Notes under the pieces: generated by a model | What the model saw: the letters and a program-made list of their open reading frames with translations, nothing else | The model's database searches: none | What the model was told of the DNA's origin: nothing | Assembly (NCBI GenBank): GCA_963725145.1 | Contig: CAVRXL010000008.1 | Location: forward strand, 62,001-126,000 | Length of the DNA: 64,000 bases | Reading direction: 5' to 3' | Source of the DNA: DATAEE01 sp963725145 | GTDB taxonomy: Bacteria > Acidobacteriota > Vicinamibacteria > Vicinamibacterales > 2-12-FULL-66-21 | In this document: in pieces, positions 41,826-51,155 of the stretch | Layout: each line of letters starts with the position of its first letter | Numbering within the stretch: the stretch's first letter is position 1 | Position numbers and translations under genes: made by a program

Positions 41826-43213
41826 GGACGACTGCGGAATCCCAAACGTGGATCGAGCCACTCGTTCAGCCGCGAACGACGAGCGATCTGTTGGCCGTTC
41901 CGCGATGGGGTTTTGCGGAGTTCTTCGTGATCTCGCAGACCGCGCTGCCCGCGCTGCTGTATCTGCCTGGCACGCAGGCGTTCCGGCTGCCCATCCGGAT
42001 CAGCTCGTTTGCGATCAGCCTGCTGGCGCTGGCCTGGTGGGGGGTGCGCGGGTCCGACGAGTCTGCCGAACGGCGGCGTCACCCGGCGGTCCCGTGGATG
42101 TTCGCGGTCCTCGCGACCATCGCGCTGATGGTGTTTCATCCGCTGACGAACTCTTTCCGCGCGGGCGTCGCGCAGCTCGGGCTGTACGTCTGCATCATGG
42201 CGCCGCTCTTCTGGGCCCCGGCGTTCGTCCGTTCTCCCGGTCATCTCCGCCGGATTCTCACGCTGCTGCTCATCTGCAACGGCGTGAACTGCGTTGTCGG
42301 AGTGCTGCAGGTCTACGACCCGGCCCGATGGCTGCCTCAGGAGTTCTCGCGACTCGTGACGGACTCGGAAATGGGGCTCGGCCCCGTGTCGTACCGGGGC
42401 CCCAACGGGCAGTTGATCGTCCGCCCGCCGGGCCTCTTCGACACGCCGGGCGCGGTCGCCGGCGTCGGCATGCTCTCGGCGCTGCTGGGCGTGATATTTG
42501 CCGCGAGTCCGATCAAGCTCTGGGAGCGCGCGGGCTCGCTCGCGCTGGCATTCGCCAGCGTCGCCGCGATCTATCTGAGCCAGGTCCGGGTCAGTCTCGT
42601 CGCGCTCGCCGGCATGATGGTGGCCTACGGGCTGCTGCTCGCGCGGCAGCGGCGCTCGGTGGAGCTGTCGGGATTCGCGGCGCTCTCGGGCCTCATGCTG
42701 GTCGGCGCGTTCGGCTACGCGGCCACTCTCGGCGGCGAGAGCATCGTCGAGCGAGTGTTCACGCTGTTCGCCGACAATCCGGTCGCGGTCTATTACGGGT
42801 CACGCGGCGGTCAGCTCGTCTATGCCGTGAACGAACTCTTCTTCGACTTTCCGTTTGGCGCGGGCCTGGGACGCTGGGGCATGACCTCGGCGTACTTCGG
42901 CGATCCGTCGAACCTCGATTCGCAGTCGATCTGGGCGGAGATTCAAATCGCGGGCTGGATGATCGACGGAGGCTTCATCCTGCTGTTCCTGTACTGCGGG
43001 GCGTTGGTCGCGACGAGCCTGTATCAGTGGAAGCTCGCGACAATGGCGCCGCATCCTCTTGTTCGCATCTCGGCGGCCGTCATCCTGGCGGCCAACGCGG
43101 GAACGCTCGCCCTGATTATGAGCTTCACCCCTTTCATGACGCAGATCGGTGTTCAGTTCTGGTTCCTGGCGGGCGCGCTGCATGGGGCAGTGAAGGGGTC
43201 AGACGCCCCTTGA
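41822..43213 (+). CDS. O-antigen polymerase/ligase-like membrane protein (Wzy candidate)
   Basis: 463 residues with about 11-12 membrane helices and a large non-membrane loop in the middle (about 165-205, 'RPPGLFDTPGAVAGVGML'), as in O-antigen ligase/polymerase proteins. 'VYYGSRGGQLVYAVNELFFDFPFGAGLGRWG' (in part) is a second loop of the kind seen before the last helices. As the only such protein in the locus it is the best Wzy candidate, acting in the periplasm on lipid-linked repeats; a ligase role is the alternative. Confidence 0.75.
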   Translation: MRTTAESQTWIEPLVQPRTTSDLLAVPRWGFAEFFVISQTALPALLYLPGTQAFRLPIRISSFAISLLALAWWGVRGSDESAERRRHPAVPWMFAVLATIALMVFHPLTNSFRAGVAQLGLYVCIMAPLFWAPAFVRSPGHLRRILTLLLICNGVNCVVGVLQVYDPARWLPQEFSRLVTDSEMGLGPVSYRGPNGQLIVRPPGLFDTPGAVAGVGMLSALLGVIFAASPIKLWERAGSLALAFASVAAIYLSQVRVSLVALAGMMVAYGLLLARQRRSVELSGFAALSGLMLVGAFGYAATLGGESIVERVFTLFADNPVAVYYGSRGGQLVYAVNELFFDFPFGAGLGRWGMTSAYFGDPSNLDSQSIWAEIQIAGWMIDGGFILLFLYCGALVATSLYQWKLATMAPHPLVRISAAVILAANAGTLALIMSFTPFMTQIGVQFWFLAGALHGAVKGSDAP

Positions 43214-44298
43214 CCTGGGTGCTCATCTCCGGCGACTTCACGCCGCTCGGCGGCATGGATCGGGCCAACCATGCGCTGGCGGAGCATCTCTCCGGGACGT
43301 GCGGCGACGACGTCCATCTGGTGGCGCACCGCGCGTGGCGCGATCTGGCGTCCCGGCCCAACGTGATCGTGCACAAGGCGTGGCGTCCGCTCGGCTCGCA
43401 CACGCTCGGCAAGCCGCTGCTGGCGGCGCTCGGACGGCGCCGCGCCCGGGCGCTCGCGGCGCGGGGCGCTCGCGTCGTGGTCAACGGCGGCAATTGCGTC
43501 TGGCCGGACGTCAACTGGGTGCACTACGTGCACGCCGTCTACGGCGCCTCGGCCGATCGGGATGCCGAACGCCGCGCCCTGCACGCCGCCCGTGTGATCG
43601 TCTGCAACAGCCGCCGGACGCGCGACGATGTCGTCGAGCGGATCGGCGTGGATCCGTCGCGGGCCCACGTCGTGTATTACGGGGCGGACGCGCGCTTCAG
43701 CCCCGCCGACACGGCCGAGCGCGCACGCGCGAAGACGGCGCTCGCGCTGTCGCTGGATCGGCCGACCGCGCTTTTCGTGGGCGCGCTCGGGGATCGGCGG
43801 AAGGGATTCGACACGCTGTTCGCGGCGTGGGCGGCCCTGTGCCGTGACCGCGGCTGGGATGTCGATCTCGTGGTTGCGGGCACCGGACGGACGCTTCCGC
43901 AATGGCGCCGGCTGGCGCAGGCGGCCGGCCTCGGCGAGCGCATCCGGTTCCTCGGGTTCCGCGAGGACGTGCCCACGCTCGTCGCGGCGGCAGACGTCGT
44001 GGTCCATCCGGCGCGCTACGAGGCGTATGGGCTCGGCGTGCACGAAGCGCTGACGGCGGGCGTCCCGGCGCTCGTGTCGGCGTCGGCCGGCATCGCGGAG
44101 CGGTACCCGCCCGATCTGGCCCCGCTGTTCATTCGCGATCCGGAGGACGCGCGGGCGCTCGCCGATCAGCTGCGTGGATGGCGCCGCGATCTCGAGGTGT
44201 GGCGCGCTCGCGTTCTGCCGTTTGCGGCGTCCCTCGGCGCCTGGACCTGGGCCGACATGTCGCACGAGATCGTTGCGCTCGCGGAGCGAGCCGCGTGA
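43210..44298 (+). CDS. GT4 glycosyltransferase
   Basis: 362 residues. The start is taken as TTG at 43,210, overlapping the previous stop as TTGA; no better start is in frame before 'VLISGDFTPLGGMDRANHAL' (in part), the conserved N-terminal loop. C-terminal landmarks are 'LFVGALGDRRKGFDTLF' and 'YEAYGLGVHEALTAGVPALV', the EX7E donor site. 'NGGNCVWPDVNWVHYVHAVY' (in part) is a typical acceptor-domain segment. It joins the same translationally coupled chain. Confidence 0.85.
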   Translation: MTWVLISGDFTPLGGMDRANHALAEHLSGTCGDDVHLVAHRAWRDLASRPNVIVHKAWRPLGSHTLGKPLLAALGRRRARALAARGARVVVNGGNCVWPDVNWVHYVHAVYGASADRDAERRALHAARVIVCNSRRTRDDVVERIGVDPSRAHVVYYGADARFSPADTAERARAKTALALSLDRPTALFVGALGDRRKGFDTLFAAWAALCRDRGWDVDLVVAGTGRTLPQWRRLAQAAGLGERIRFLGFREDVPTLVAAADVVVHPARYEAYGLGVHEALTAGVPALVSASAGIAERYPPDLAPLFIRDPEDARALADQLRGWRRDLEVWRARVLPFAASLGAWTWADMSHEIVALAERAA

Positions 44299-45239
44299 GA
44301 GCTGCCGCGGAGATCCCGGCGATCGCCGGCTTCACGCCCGTCCGCGCCTGCTGGATCTGCGCCGGGACGCGTCTCGAGCCGATCCACGAATGCCTCTTCG
44401 ATCTACGCGTGTACGAACGCCAGGATCCGGAACTGGCAGCCTATACCGGCGCCCGCGTCACGATCGCCCGCTGCGCGAGATGCGGCTTCGGCCAGCCGGT
44501 GGCGTTGCCATCGCTGCCCCGGTTTTTCGAGCGGATGTACGACCAGCGCTGGTCGGACGACTGGCTCGAGACCGAGTTCGCCTCGGAGGCGAAGACTCGA
44601 ATCTTCACAGACGTGCTCGACACGCTCGAGCGGCGTCTGTCCCGTGATCGGCGAAGGCTGCTCGACGTCGGCGCGCACGTCGGGAGGTTTCTGACGATCG
44701 CCTCCTCGCGCGGCTGGTCGGTCGAGGGGATCGAGCTGAACCCGCGGACCGCCGCGCGCGCGCGCCGGACCGGCGTGACCGTGCATCAGGCTGACGTTCG
44801 CGCGCTGGCGGCCGCAGGACGATCGTTCGACGCGGTCACCTTGACCGACGTCCTGGAGCACATCCCGGAACCGCGCGCCACGCTCGGCGCGGTCGCGGCG
44901 CTCGTGTCGCCTGGCGGGTGGGTGGCCGTCAAGGTGCCGAGCGGTCCGAACCAGCTCCGCAAAGAACGGATCCGCTCAGCGATCGGTCGGGCGTCGCGCG
45001 TGTCCATCGCGGACAATCTTGTCCACGTCAACCATTTCTCGCCGCGGGCCCTGACGCTCGCGCTCGAGGCGGCCGGCTTCACCGACGTCGATACGCGCGT
45101 CGGCTCGCCGGAGCTGGCAGGCGGTTGGGCCGCCGGCGTCGTCAGGCTCGGGATCGCCTACGCGGCGCGCGCCACCGGCGGCGCGCGGTCCCCGCTCGCC
45201 TTCAACCTGCAGGCGTATGCGACGCGCGGGCCGCGATGA
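44295..45239 (+). CDS. Class I methyltransferase with N-terminal zinc-binding motif
   Basis: 314 residues, GTG start overlapping the previous stop (GTGA). N-terminal 'CWICAG' and 'CARCGFG' form a CxxC-CxxC ribbon. SAM motif I is 'RLLDVGAHVGRFLTIA', and 'FDAVTLTDVLEHIPEPRATL' (in part) and 'SPGGWVAVKVPSG' are the later motifs. This zinc-ribbon plus methyltransferase arrangement occurs in deoxysugar C-methyltransferases (TylC3/NovU type) and in many glycan clusters. The acceptor is probably a sugar nucleotide or lipid-linked sugar. Confidence 0.86.
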   Translation: MRAAAEIPAIAGFTPVRACWICAGTRLEPIHECLFDLRVYERQDPELAAYTGARVTIARCARCGFGQPVALPSLPRFFERMYDQRWSDDWLETEFASEAKTRIFTDVLDTLERRLSRDRRRLLDVGAHVGRFLTIASSRGWSVEGIELNPRTAARARRTGVTVHQADVRALAAAGRSFDAVTLTDVLEHIPEPRATLGAVAALVSPGGWVAVKVPSGPNQLRKERIRSAIGRASRVSIADNLVHVNHFSPRALTLALEAAGFTDVDTRVGSPELAGGWAAGVVRLGIAYAARATGGARSPLAFNLQAYATRGPR

Positions 45240-45772
45240 GAGCCACCGAGGAGCACCGGATTCTCAACATCGGATGCGGCCGGCTGCGCATGCCGGACGC
45301 CGTCAATCTCGATCTGACCGATCGGACCGGTCCCGACGTCGTCCATGACCTCGACCGGAGGCCATGGCCGTTCGCCGATAACCGGTTCGACGCCGTTCAC
45401 GCGCGCGACGTCATCGAGCACCTCGCCGACACGGTCGCCACGATGGAAGAAATACACCGCGTCTGTCGTGACGGCGCGATCGTGCACCTGACCGTCCCGC
45501 ACTTTTCCGCCGCGGGTGCCTTCACCGACCCGACGCACCGCCGTTTTTTCAGTCTGTTCACGTTCGATTACTTCACCGAGGGACACCCGAACAGTTTTTA
45601 TTCGGCCTGCCGCTTCCGGCCGCAGGTGCTTCAGTTGATCTTCCACCCGCGGCCCTTCAACAGTCTGGTCTGGCGGCTGGCCAACCGCTTCCCGCGCGCG
45701 TACGAGGAGCGGTGGGCGTGGATCTTCCCGGCATGGTTCATCCACGCGCAACTCGAAGTCGTGAAACGATGA
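45236..45772 (+). CDS. Small class I SAM methyltransferase
   Basis: 178 residues, ATGA overlap. It starts directly at 'ILNIGCGRLRMPDAVNLDL' (SAM motif I); 'FDAVHARDVIEHLADTVATM' (in part) is the post-motif acidic/HL region and 'LTVPHFSAAGAFTDPTHRRFF' (in part) the substrate loop. This short type without an N-terminal extension is common beside GT2/GT4 genes. It may act on glycan or lipid; nothing distinguishes the two. Confidence 0.85.
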   Translation: MRATEEHRILNIGCGRLRMPDAVNLDLTDRTGPDVVHDLDRRPWPFADNRFDAVHARDVIEHLADTVATMEEIHRVCRDGAIVHLTVPHFSAAGAFTDPTHRRFFSLFTFDYFTEGHPNSFYSACRFRPQVLQLIFHPRPFNSLVWRLANRFPRAYEERWAWIFPAWFIHAQLEVVKR

Positions 45773-46731
45773 GCCGCGACGCCCACGACGGCCACGCGGC
45801 CATTGCGCCACCTCCGGATCTCTCGGTCGTGGTGATCAACTGGAATCGCCTCGACGATACGGCTCGTGCCCTGGAGTCGATCCGGCTCGGGACACGGGGG
45901 ATCGACTACGAGGTCATCCTGCTCGACAACTGCTCGACGCGCGACGCGAGCCTCACCGAGCTCCCGCGGCGCTTTCCGTGGGCGCGGTTGATCTGCAATG
46001 ACAGCAACTTCGGGTTCAGCCGCGCGTCGAACCAGGGGATCGCCGCCGCCAGGGGCCGGCACGTCCTGCTCCTCAACAACGACACGATCGTCCTCGGGAA
46101 CGCCATAGGCGACGCGGTCGGATATCTCGATCGTCACCCGGATGTCGGCGCGCTCGGTGTCCTGCACTACAACGAGGACGAGGCGCGGAGCATTCAGGAG
46201 TCGTCGTTCGACGATCCGGCCCCGCTGCGGGAGATCTTCGTGGCGTTGGGCGTCGTCGGTCCGCCCGAGCGTCCACCCGACGCCGTGCTGACGTCCGAGC
46301 GCGACGTGGAGTGGATCTGCGGCAGCTTCTGGCTGATGCGGCGTGAGGCGATTGAGACCGTGGGCATGCTCGACGAGCGTTTCTTCGCGTACGACGAGGA
46401 CATCGACTGGTGCCGCAGGGCGCGGAAGGCTGGATGGCGGATTCGGTTCTGGCCGGGCGCCGCGATCGTCCATCGTGGCGGCGGCGCGCGTCCGTTCATG
46501 CGGGACAAGACGTTCGTCCACTTTCGCAGCCGCCTGTCGTACCTCCGGAAGCATCACGGCGCTCTCGTCGCCGCGCTGTACTACCTGGGCATGACGGCTC
46601 TCCTGACGGGGGCCACGATCAAGGAGGCGCTCCGCGTGGCTGGCCGCCGCGGCACGACCGCGTCGCTGCGCGAGCGTTGGGCGCGGCAGGTCGCGTTCAT
46701 GCGGCTTCGCGTCGGGAGCGCTGGGGGCTGA
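45769..46731 (+). CDS. GT2 family glycosyltransferase (rhamnosyltransferase-like)
   Basis: 320 residues. GT-A fold: 'LSVVVINWNRLDDTARALES' at the N-terminus, 'GFSRASNQGIAAARGRHVLLLNNDT' (in part) with the DxD-type NND, 'GSFWLMRREAIETVGMLDERFF' (in part), and 'DEDIDWCRRARKAGWRI' containing the catalytic ED. This is the pattern of dTDP-rhamnose-type GT2 enzymes. C-terminal helices ('YYLGMTALLTGATIKEAL') may touch the membrane. ATGA overlap with the preceding methyltransferase. Confidence 0.88.
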   Translation: MSRDAHDGHAAIAPPPDLSVVVINWNRLDDTARALESIRLGTRGIDYEVILLDNCSTRDASLTELPRRFPWARLICNDSNFGFSRASNQGIAAARGRHVLLLNNDTIVLGNAIGDAVGYLDRHPDVGALGVLHYNEDEARSIQESSFDDPAPLREIFVALGVVGPPERPPDAVLTSERDVEWICGSFWLMRREAIETVGMLDERFFAYDEDIDWCRRARKAGWRIRFWPGAAIVHRGGGARPFMRDKTFVHFRSRLSYLRKHHGALVAALYYLGMTALLTGATIKEALRVAGRRGTTASLRERWARQVAFMRLRVGSAGG

Positions 46732-46747
46732 GGCCCGCGAGACGCTC

Positions 46748-48265
46748 ATGGCACGGACCCGGAAGGCACTCGTCGCGTCGTTTCTGGTTTACATCCAGTT
46801 CGCCGCAGGGATCGCCGTGGCGCTCATCTCGGTGCCGCTCGTCCTCGACCGCCTGGGCGCCCGGCTGTATGGGATCTGGCTGGCGAGCGGCGAGGCGCTC
46901 GCCTACGTCGCGCTGATGGACTTTGGCGTCCTCGGCGTCCTGCCGTGGATGGTCGCTGAGGCGGATGGCCGGCGCGATCGGGAGCAGATCCGTCGGCTCA
47001 TCGCGAACGGGCTCGCGGCCGGCGCACTCGCCGGTGTCGCGACGCTGGCGGTCGGTGCCGCCGGCTGGTGGCTGTTCGCCGGCCGATTGAGCCCTGCCGA
47101 GCGGGCGGCGCTCGCCGGGCCCTTCATGCTGCTCGTGACGCTCACCGCCGTGACGAGTCCGCTGTGGGTCTTCGCCGCTGTCCTCGGAGGGTTGCAGGAC
47201 GCGGCGTTCAACGGAATCTTCGGCGTCGCGCGCATCCTGTTGAACGGTGCCCTGACGATCGGTCTGCTCCTCGCCGGCGCCGGGCTTTACGCGCTCGCGG
47301 CCGCGGCGGTCGTTCCGCCCCTCGTCATCATGCTTGCGTCGGCAGGCCGGCTTGCATCGGTAGCGCCCGACCTGCTGCGTGGCTGGGCGCGCCCGTCCGC
47401 GGGCGAGCTCCGGCGCCTGGTGCGCGAAGGGCTCGGCGGCTGGCTGGGCGCGTTCGGGTGGCGCCTCGTGACCGCCGGCCACAGCGTCGTCATCGCGTTT
47501 CTCGGACTGCCAGAGCTGGTGCCGGTCTACGCCTGCACGGCGCGGCTCAGCCACCTCCTGACCCAGCTCGGATGGGTCCTGCCCGACAGCGCGGCGGTCG
47601 GTCTCGCGCAGCTGCGAGGCGAAGGCCGACACGAGCGCGTGAAGCAGGTGGTCGATGCGATGCTGCGGCTTTACGTCCTCCTCGGCGGGTCGGTGGCCGC
47701 GGCGTTGCTCGCGTTCAACCCGGCGTTCGTGAGCTGGTGGGTGGGTCCGGCGATGTTCGGCGGATTCGCGCTCAACGGGGTGCTCTCCGCCGCCGTGTTC
47801 GTCGCCGCGCTGGCGCACGGCCTGTCGGTCGTGGTGTCTGTTGTTGGAGATCGCCTGCGCATCGGGCTCGCGGGCCTCGCGCAAGGCGTGCTGCAGGTCG
47901 CGATCGCCGTGCCCCTCGGGCAGATGCTCGGCCTGAACGGCGTCGCGATCGCCGGAGTGGTGGCCGCCGCGCTGACCGTGATCCCGGCGGGGTTGTGGCT
48001 GCTCCATCGCTCGACCGGCGTCCGCGCCGCCTGGCTCGTGCGAGAGCTGGTACCCGCCCTTGCGGGCCGATCCTGGCCGCTCGTTGCGGCCGGCGCGGTC
48101 GTCGGGATCCTGGCGATTCGGCACGTCTGGTTCGCCGGCGCGGCGACCGCCGCGATCGTCGCGATCAACCTGTGGGCACTGCGGCCCGTGTACGCCGAGC
48201 TGACGCTCGACGCGCGCGTGCGCAGCCTGCTCCTCAAGTTGCGGCTGCTGCCGCTCGGCGCCTGA
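46748..48265 (+). CDS. Wzx-like polysaccharide flippase (MOP superfamily)
   Basis: 505 residues, 12-14 membrane helices. 'LVYIQFAAGIAVALISVPLVLDRLGARLYGIWL' (in part) is the N-terminal hallmark of the oligosaccharide flippase family; 'DFGVLGVLPWMVAEADG' and 'YALAAAAVVPPLVIM' follow the expected spacing. It should move the lipid-linked repeat unit across the inner membrane for the Wzy-type protein at 41,822. A 16-base gap separates it from the GT2 gene. Confidence 0.85.
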   Translation: MARTRKALVASFLVYIQFAAGIAVALISVPLVLDRLGARLYGIWLASGEALAYVALMDFGVLGVLPWMVAEADGRRDREQIRRLIANGLAAGALAGVATLAVGAAGWWLFAGRLSPAERAALAGPFMLLVTLTAVTSPLWVFAAVLGGLQDAAFNGIFGVARILLNGALTIGLLLAGAGLYALAAAAVVPPLVIMLASAGRLASVAPDLLRGWARPSAGELRRLVREGLGGWLGAFGWRLVTAGHSVVIAFLGLPELVPVYACTARLSHLLTQLGWVLPDSAAVGLAQLRGEGRHERVKQVVDAMLRLYVLLGGSVAAALLAFNPAFVSWWVGPAMFGGFALNGVLSAAVFVAALAHGLSVVVSVVGDRLRIGLAGLAQGVLQVAIAVPLGQMLGLNGVAIAGVVAAALTVIPAGLWLLHRSTGVRAAWLVRELVPALAGRSWPLVAAGAVVGILAIRHVWFAGAATAAIVAINLWALRPVYAELTLDARVRSLLLKLRLLPLGA

Positions 48266-49179
48266 TGGCCGGCCGCTACGCAAAAGCCGCTCGGAACGTC
48301 GCCGCCGACGCGGTGGCGCATGCGGTTGCCGCGGTGCCGCCACTCGAGCGGGTCTTCCGAGCCGTTGGCCCGCACGTGCACGATCGGCCGCTCGTCGAAG
48401 CGTTCCATCGCCGGACGCGGGACACGCTGACCGACCTCTGGAAGCGCCGGGGGCGCCGGTTCCGGCCCGTGGAGGTGGGCGGCATGACGCTCGTCATGGA
48501 CGTCACCGACTTCACCTGCCACCGGCTCTACTTTCACGGCGAGACGTACGAGCCCGCCACCGTCCGATGTCTCGTCGAGCGCCTCGGTCCGGGACAGACA
48601 TTCGTGGACGTGGGCGCCAACCACGGCTACTTCAGCGTGCTGGCCGCGCGGCTCGTCGGCCCGACCGGGCACGTGTTCGCGTTCGAGCCCAACCCGTCGG
48701 TCTTCGAACAGCTGTCGGAGCACGTGGCGTGCAACCGCCTGACCAATGTCACAACCGAGCGTCTGGCGCTGGCGGAGCGGGAGGGCCTGCTCGAGCTCTT
48801 CGTGTCTGCCTGCGCGACCAACAGCGGTTTGTCATCCATCTCGCCGCAGCCGCGGGCGTTCGACCACGGATCGCTCGAACGCGATCGCCGGGTTCAGGTC
48901 CGCGCGACGACGTTGGATTGCTGGCTGCGTGGGCGAAACGTCCCACGCATCGATCTCCTGAAGATCGATGTCGAAGGCGCCGAACCGCTCGTGCTGCGGG
49001 GCATGACCGAGACGCTCGTCCAGGCGCCGCCCGCCGGCATCATCTGTGAAAGCTCCGGCGCAGGTGACGTGGACGAGGCGCGCGAGATGCTCCTCGCGCA
49101 CGGTTACGCGCCGTTCGCTCTGGACGTCGGTGAGACGTGCCGGAACACCCTCTACACGAAGCCATCCGCTCGACGATGA
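48265..49179 (+). CDS. FkbM-family methyltransferase
   Basis: 304 residues, TGATG overlap with the flippase. N-terminal basic region, then 'FVDVGANHGYFSVLAARLVG' (SAM motif I), 'HVFAFEPNPSVFEQL' (motif II) and 'LLKIDVEGAEPLVLRGM' (FkbM signature). A second FkbM enzyme for the glycan, differing from the one at 37,945 in its longer N-terminal domain with 'MTLVMDVTDFTCHRLYFHGE' (in part). Confidence 0.88.
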   Translation: MAGRYAKAARNVAADAVAHAVAAVPPLERVFRAVGPHVHDRPLVEAFHRRTRDTLTDLWKRRGRRFRPVEVGGMTLVMDVTDFTCHRLYFHGETYEPATVRCLVERLGPGQTFVDVGANHGYFSVLAARLVGPTGHVFAFEPNPSVFEQLSEHVACNRLTNVTTERLALAEREGLLELFVSACATNSGLSSISPQPRAFDHGSLERDRRVQVRATTLDCWLRGRNVPRIDLLKIDVEGAEPLVLRGMTETLVQAPPAGIICESSGAGDVDEAREMLLAHGYAPFALDVGETCRNTLYTKPSARR

Positions 49180-51155
49180 ACCGCGTCCGCGCCGTGTTCG
49201 TGAATTCCGGGATCCTCGGCCATGCGTCGGTCGCCTCGCTGATTGCGGACGCGATCGCCCGGGACCCGGGGATCGACGCGACGCACATTTCTCTCGCGGA
49301 GCCGAACGGTCCTGGCGAGCGCCTCCTGCGCGCGGTGATGTGCGCGCGGCCGCTGGGACGGACGAACCTGGACCTCGCACGATGGCGAAGCGAGATGCAC
49401 AGCGGGCTCGTCGCGTCCAGGCGGCTCCGCCGGTTGATGGCGTCAGGAACGGGCCGCGTGGACGTTGTCCACTTTCACACTCAGGCGACGGCGTACGGCA
49501 GCCTCGGACTGATGGCCACGACTCCTGCAATCGTGTCGATCGACATCACGCAGCCGCTCGCATCGCTCGAGGCCCCGAAAGCGCTCCGCGCCACGTATGG
49601 GCCGAACGTTGCGCACGACGGCGCGGTCTTCGGCCGCGCCAGAGCGATCGTGGCGACGTCGCGCTGGGCCGCGGACAGTCTGACGCGGGTCTACCCTGAG
49701 TGCGTCGGCAAGCTGACCGTGCTGCCGTACCCGGTGCGCCTCGAGAAAGCCGATCGGGAATGGATCGAGCTGCGGCGGCGCCGCGCGGCCGGCGGGCCGG
49801 TGCGGTTCCTGTTCATGGGTGGGGACTTCGTGCGCAAGGGTGGTCCCGACCTGCTGCGGGCATGGCAGGAGGGAGGGTTCGCTCCGCCGCATCGCCTGAC
49901 GCTCGTGACCGACTGGCCGCTGGACGATCGCCGTTTGCCCCCGGGCGTCGAGATCGTCCGCGGCGTGAGGGCGTACACGCAGACGTGGCGCGACCTCTGG
50001 CGGGACGCGGACGTCTTCGTCATGCCGGCGCGCGCCGAGGCATTCGGGATGGTGTTTCAGGAGGCCGCGGCGGCGGCCCTGCCGGCGATCGGCCCGCGCA
50101 TCAACGCGGTGCCCGAGATCGTTGACCACGGCGTCACCGGCCTCCTGGTGACGCCGGGTGACAACCGCGCGCTCGCGGAGTCCATGCGCGCGCTCGCGGC
50201 ATCGTCCGATCGCCGCCATGCGCTCGGCGAAGCGGCGCGCGACCGAATGGAGGCGCGCGGCGCCATCGACCGTTATGGCGAGGTCCTGTCGGCGCTGGTG
50301 CACGAGGTTGCCCACAGTCGCTACACCGTCGGCGTGGCCACGCCGGGCCGGAAACCGACTGCGCTGGAGCGCGTCGGACGGGCGCTTGCCGCGCCGCTCC
50401 GTCAGGGTCCCCTCCGATCCGCCGCCGCCCGCCTGCTCGAGAAAGCGCTCGACGTGGGCAGCGCCGGCCGCGGATTGGAATGCCGCCTGCCGGGTGGGGA
50501 GATCGTCCGGGTCCTCCCGAAGTACCGGAGCGCGACGTGGAACCTGGACGAGTACCGAGCGTTCCGGAGCGCCGTGGGCCCCGGCGCCGTCGTGCTCGAC
50601 GTCGGCGCGAGCGTCGGGAGCTACGCGATGCTGTTCGGTCAGTGGACCCGTCCCCACGGACGGGTCTACGCGTTCGAGCCGGCGCCCGACATCCGAGCCG
50701 TGCTCGAGCGGCACGTGGCGATCAACGATCTCGACGGCATCGTCGTGCCGGTTGCCGCCGCCGCGTCGGACGCGAACGGCCGCTCGAGGTTCGTGACGCC
50801 GGGCCCGCACGGCATCAGCCGGCTCGCCGCGGCGGGCGAGTCCTCTCCGCTCCTGGTGGAGACGATCACCATCGACGAGTTCTGCAAGCGCGAGGCGGTG
50901 AGGCCGGACCTGATCAAGATTGACGTCGAGGGAGCGGAGCTCGCCGTGCTACGGGGTGCCCGCGACACGCTGAGCGCCCGCCGGGATATGGCGGTGTTCG
51001 TCGAGCTGCACCCGACGCTCTGGCCGGCCCTCGGCGTCACGCGCGAGCAGATCGAAGCCGAGCTGGCGCGGCTCGGCCTTTTCCTCGAGCCGAACGCCGC
51101 CGGCGGCGACCCGTGGCGCCTCGAAGGGGTTGCCCTTCGTCTTCGTTGTTCATGA
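49176..51155 (+). CDS. GT4 glycosyltransferase fused to FkbM methyltransferase
   Basis: 659 residues. The GT4 part (about 1-385) shows 'FLFMGGDFVRKGGPDLLRAW' (in part) and 'AEAFGMVFQEAAAAALPAI' (EX7E). A linker with 'RRHALGEAARDRMEARGAID' (in part) follows. The C-terminal FkbM domain (about 430-655) has 'VVLDVGASVGSYAMLFG', 'RVYAFEPAPDIRAVLERH' and 'LIKIDVEGAELAVLRGA'. The fusion suggests that one protein adds a sugar and methylates it or its neighbour. ATGA overlaps on both sides. Confidence 0.88.
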   Translation: MNRVRAVFVNSGILGHASVASLIADAIARDPGIDATHISLAEPNGPGERLLRAVMCARPLGRTNLDLARWRSEMHSGLVASRRLRRLMASGTGRVDVVHFHTQATAYGSLGLMATTPAIVSIDITQPLASLEAPKALRATYGPNVAHDGAVFGRARAIVATSRWAADSLTRVYPECVGKLTVLPYPVRLEKADREWIELRRRRAAGGPVRFLFMGGDFVRKGGPDLLRAWQEGGFAPPHRLTLVTDWPLDDRRLPPGVEIVRGVRAYTQTWRDLWRDADVFVMPARAEAFGMVFQEAAAAALPAIGPRINAVPEIVDHGVTGLLVTPGDNRALAESMRALAASSDRRHALGEAARDRMEARGAIDRYGEVLSALVHEVAHSRYTVGVATPGRKPTALERVGRALAAPLRQGPLRSAAARLLEKALDVGSAGRGLECRLPGGEIVRVLPKYRSATWNLDEYRAFRSAVGPGAVVLDVGASVGSYAMLFGQWTRPHGRVYAFEPAPDIRAVLERHVAINDLDGIVVPVAAAASDANGRSRFVTPGPHGISRLAAAGESSPLLVETITIDEFCKREAVRPDLIKIDVEGAELAVLRGARDTLSARRDMAVFVELHPTLWPALGVTREQIEAELARLGLFLEPNAAGGDPWRLEGVALRLRCS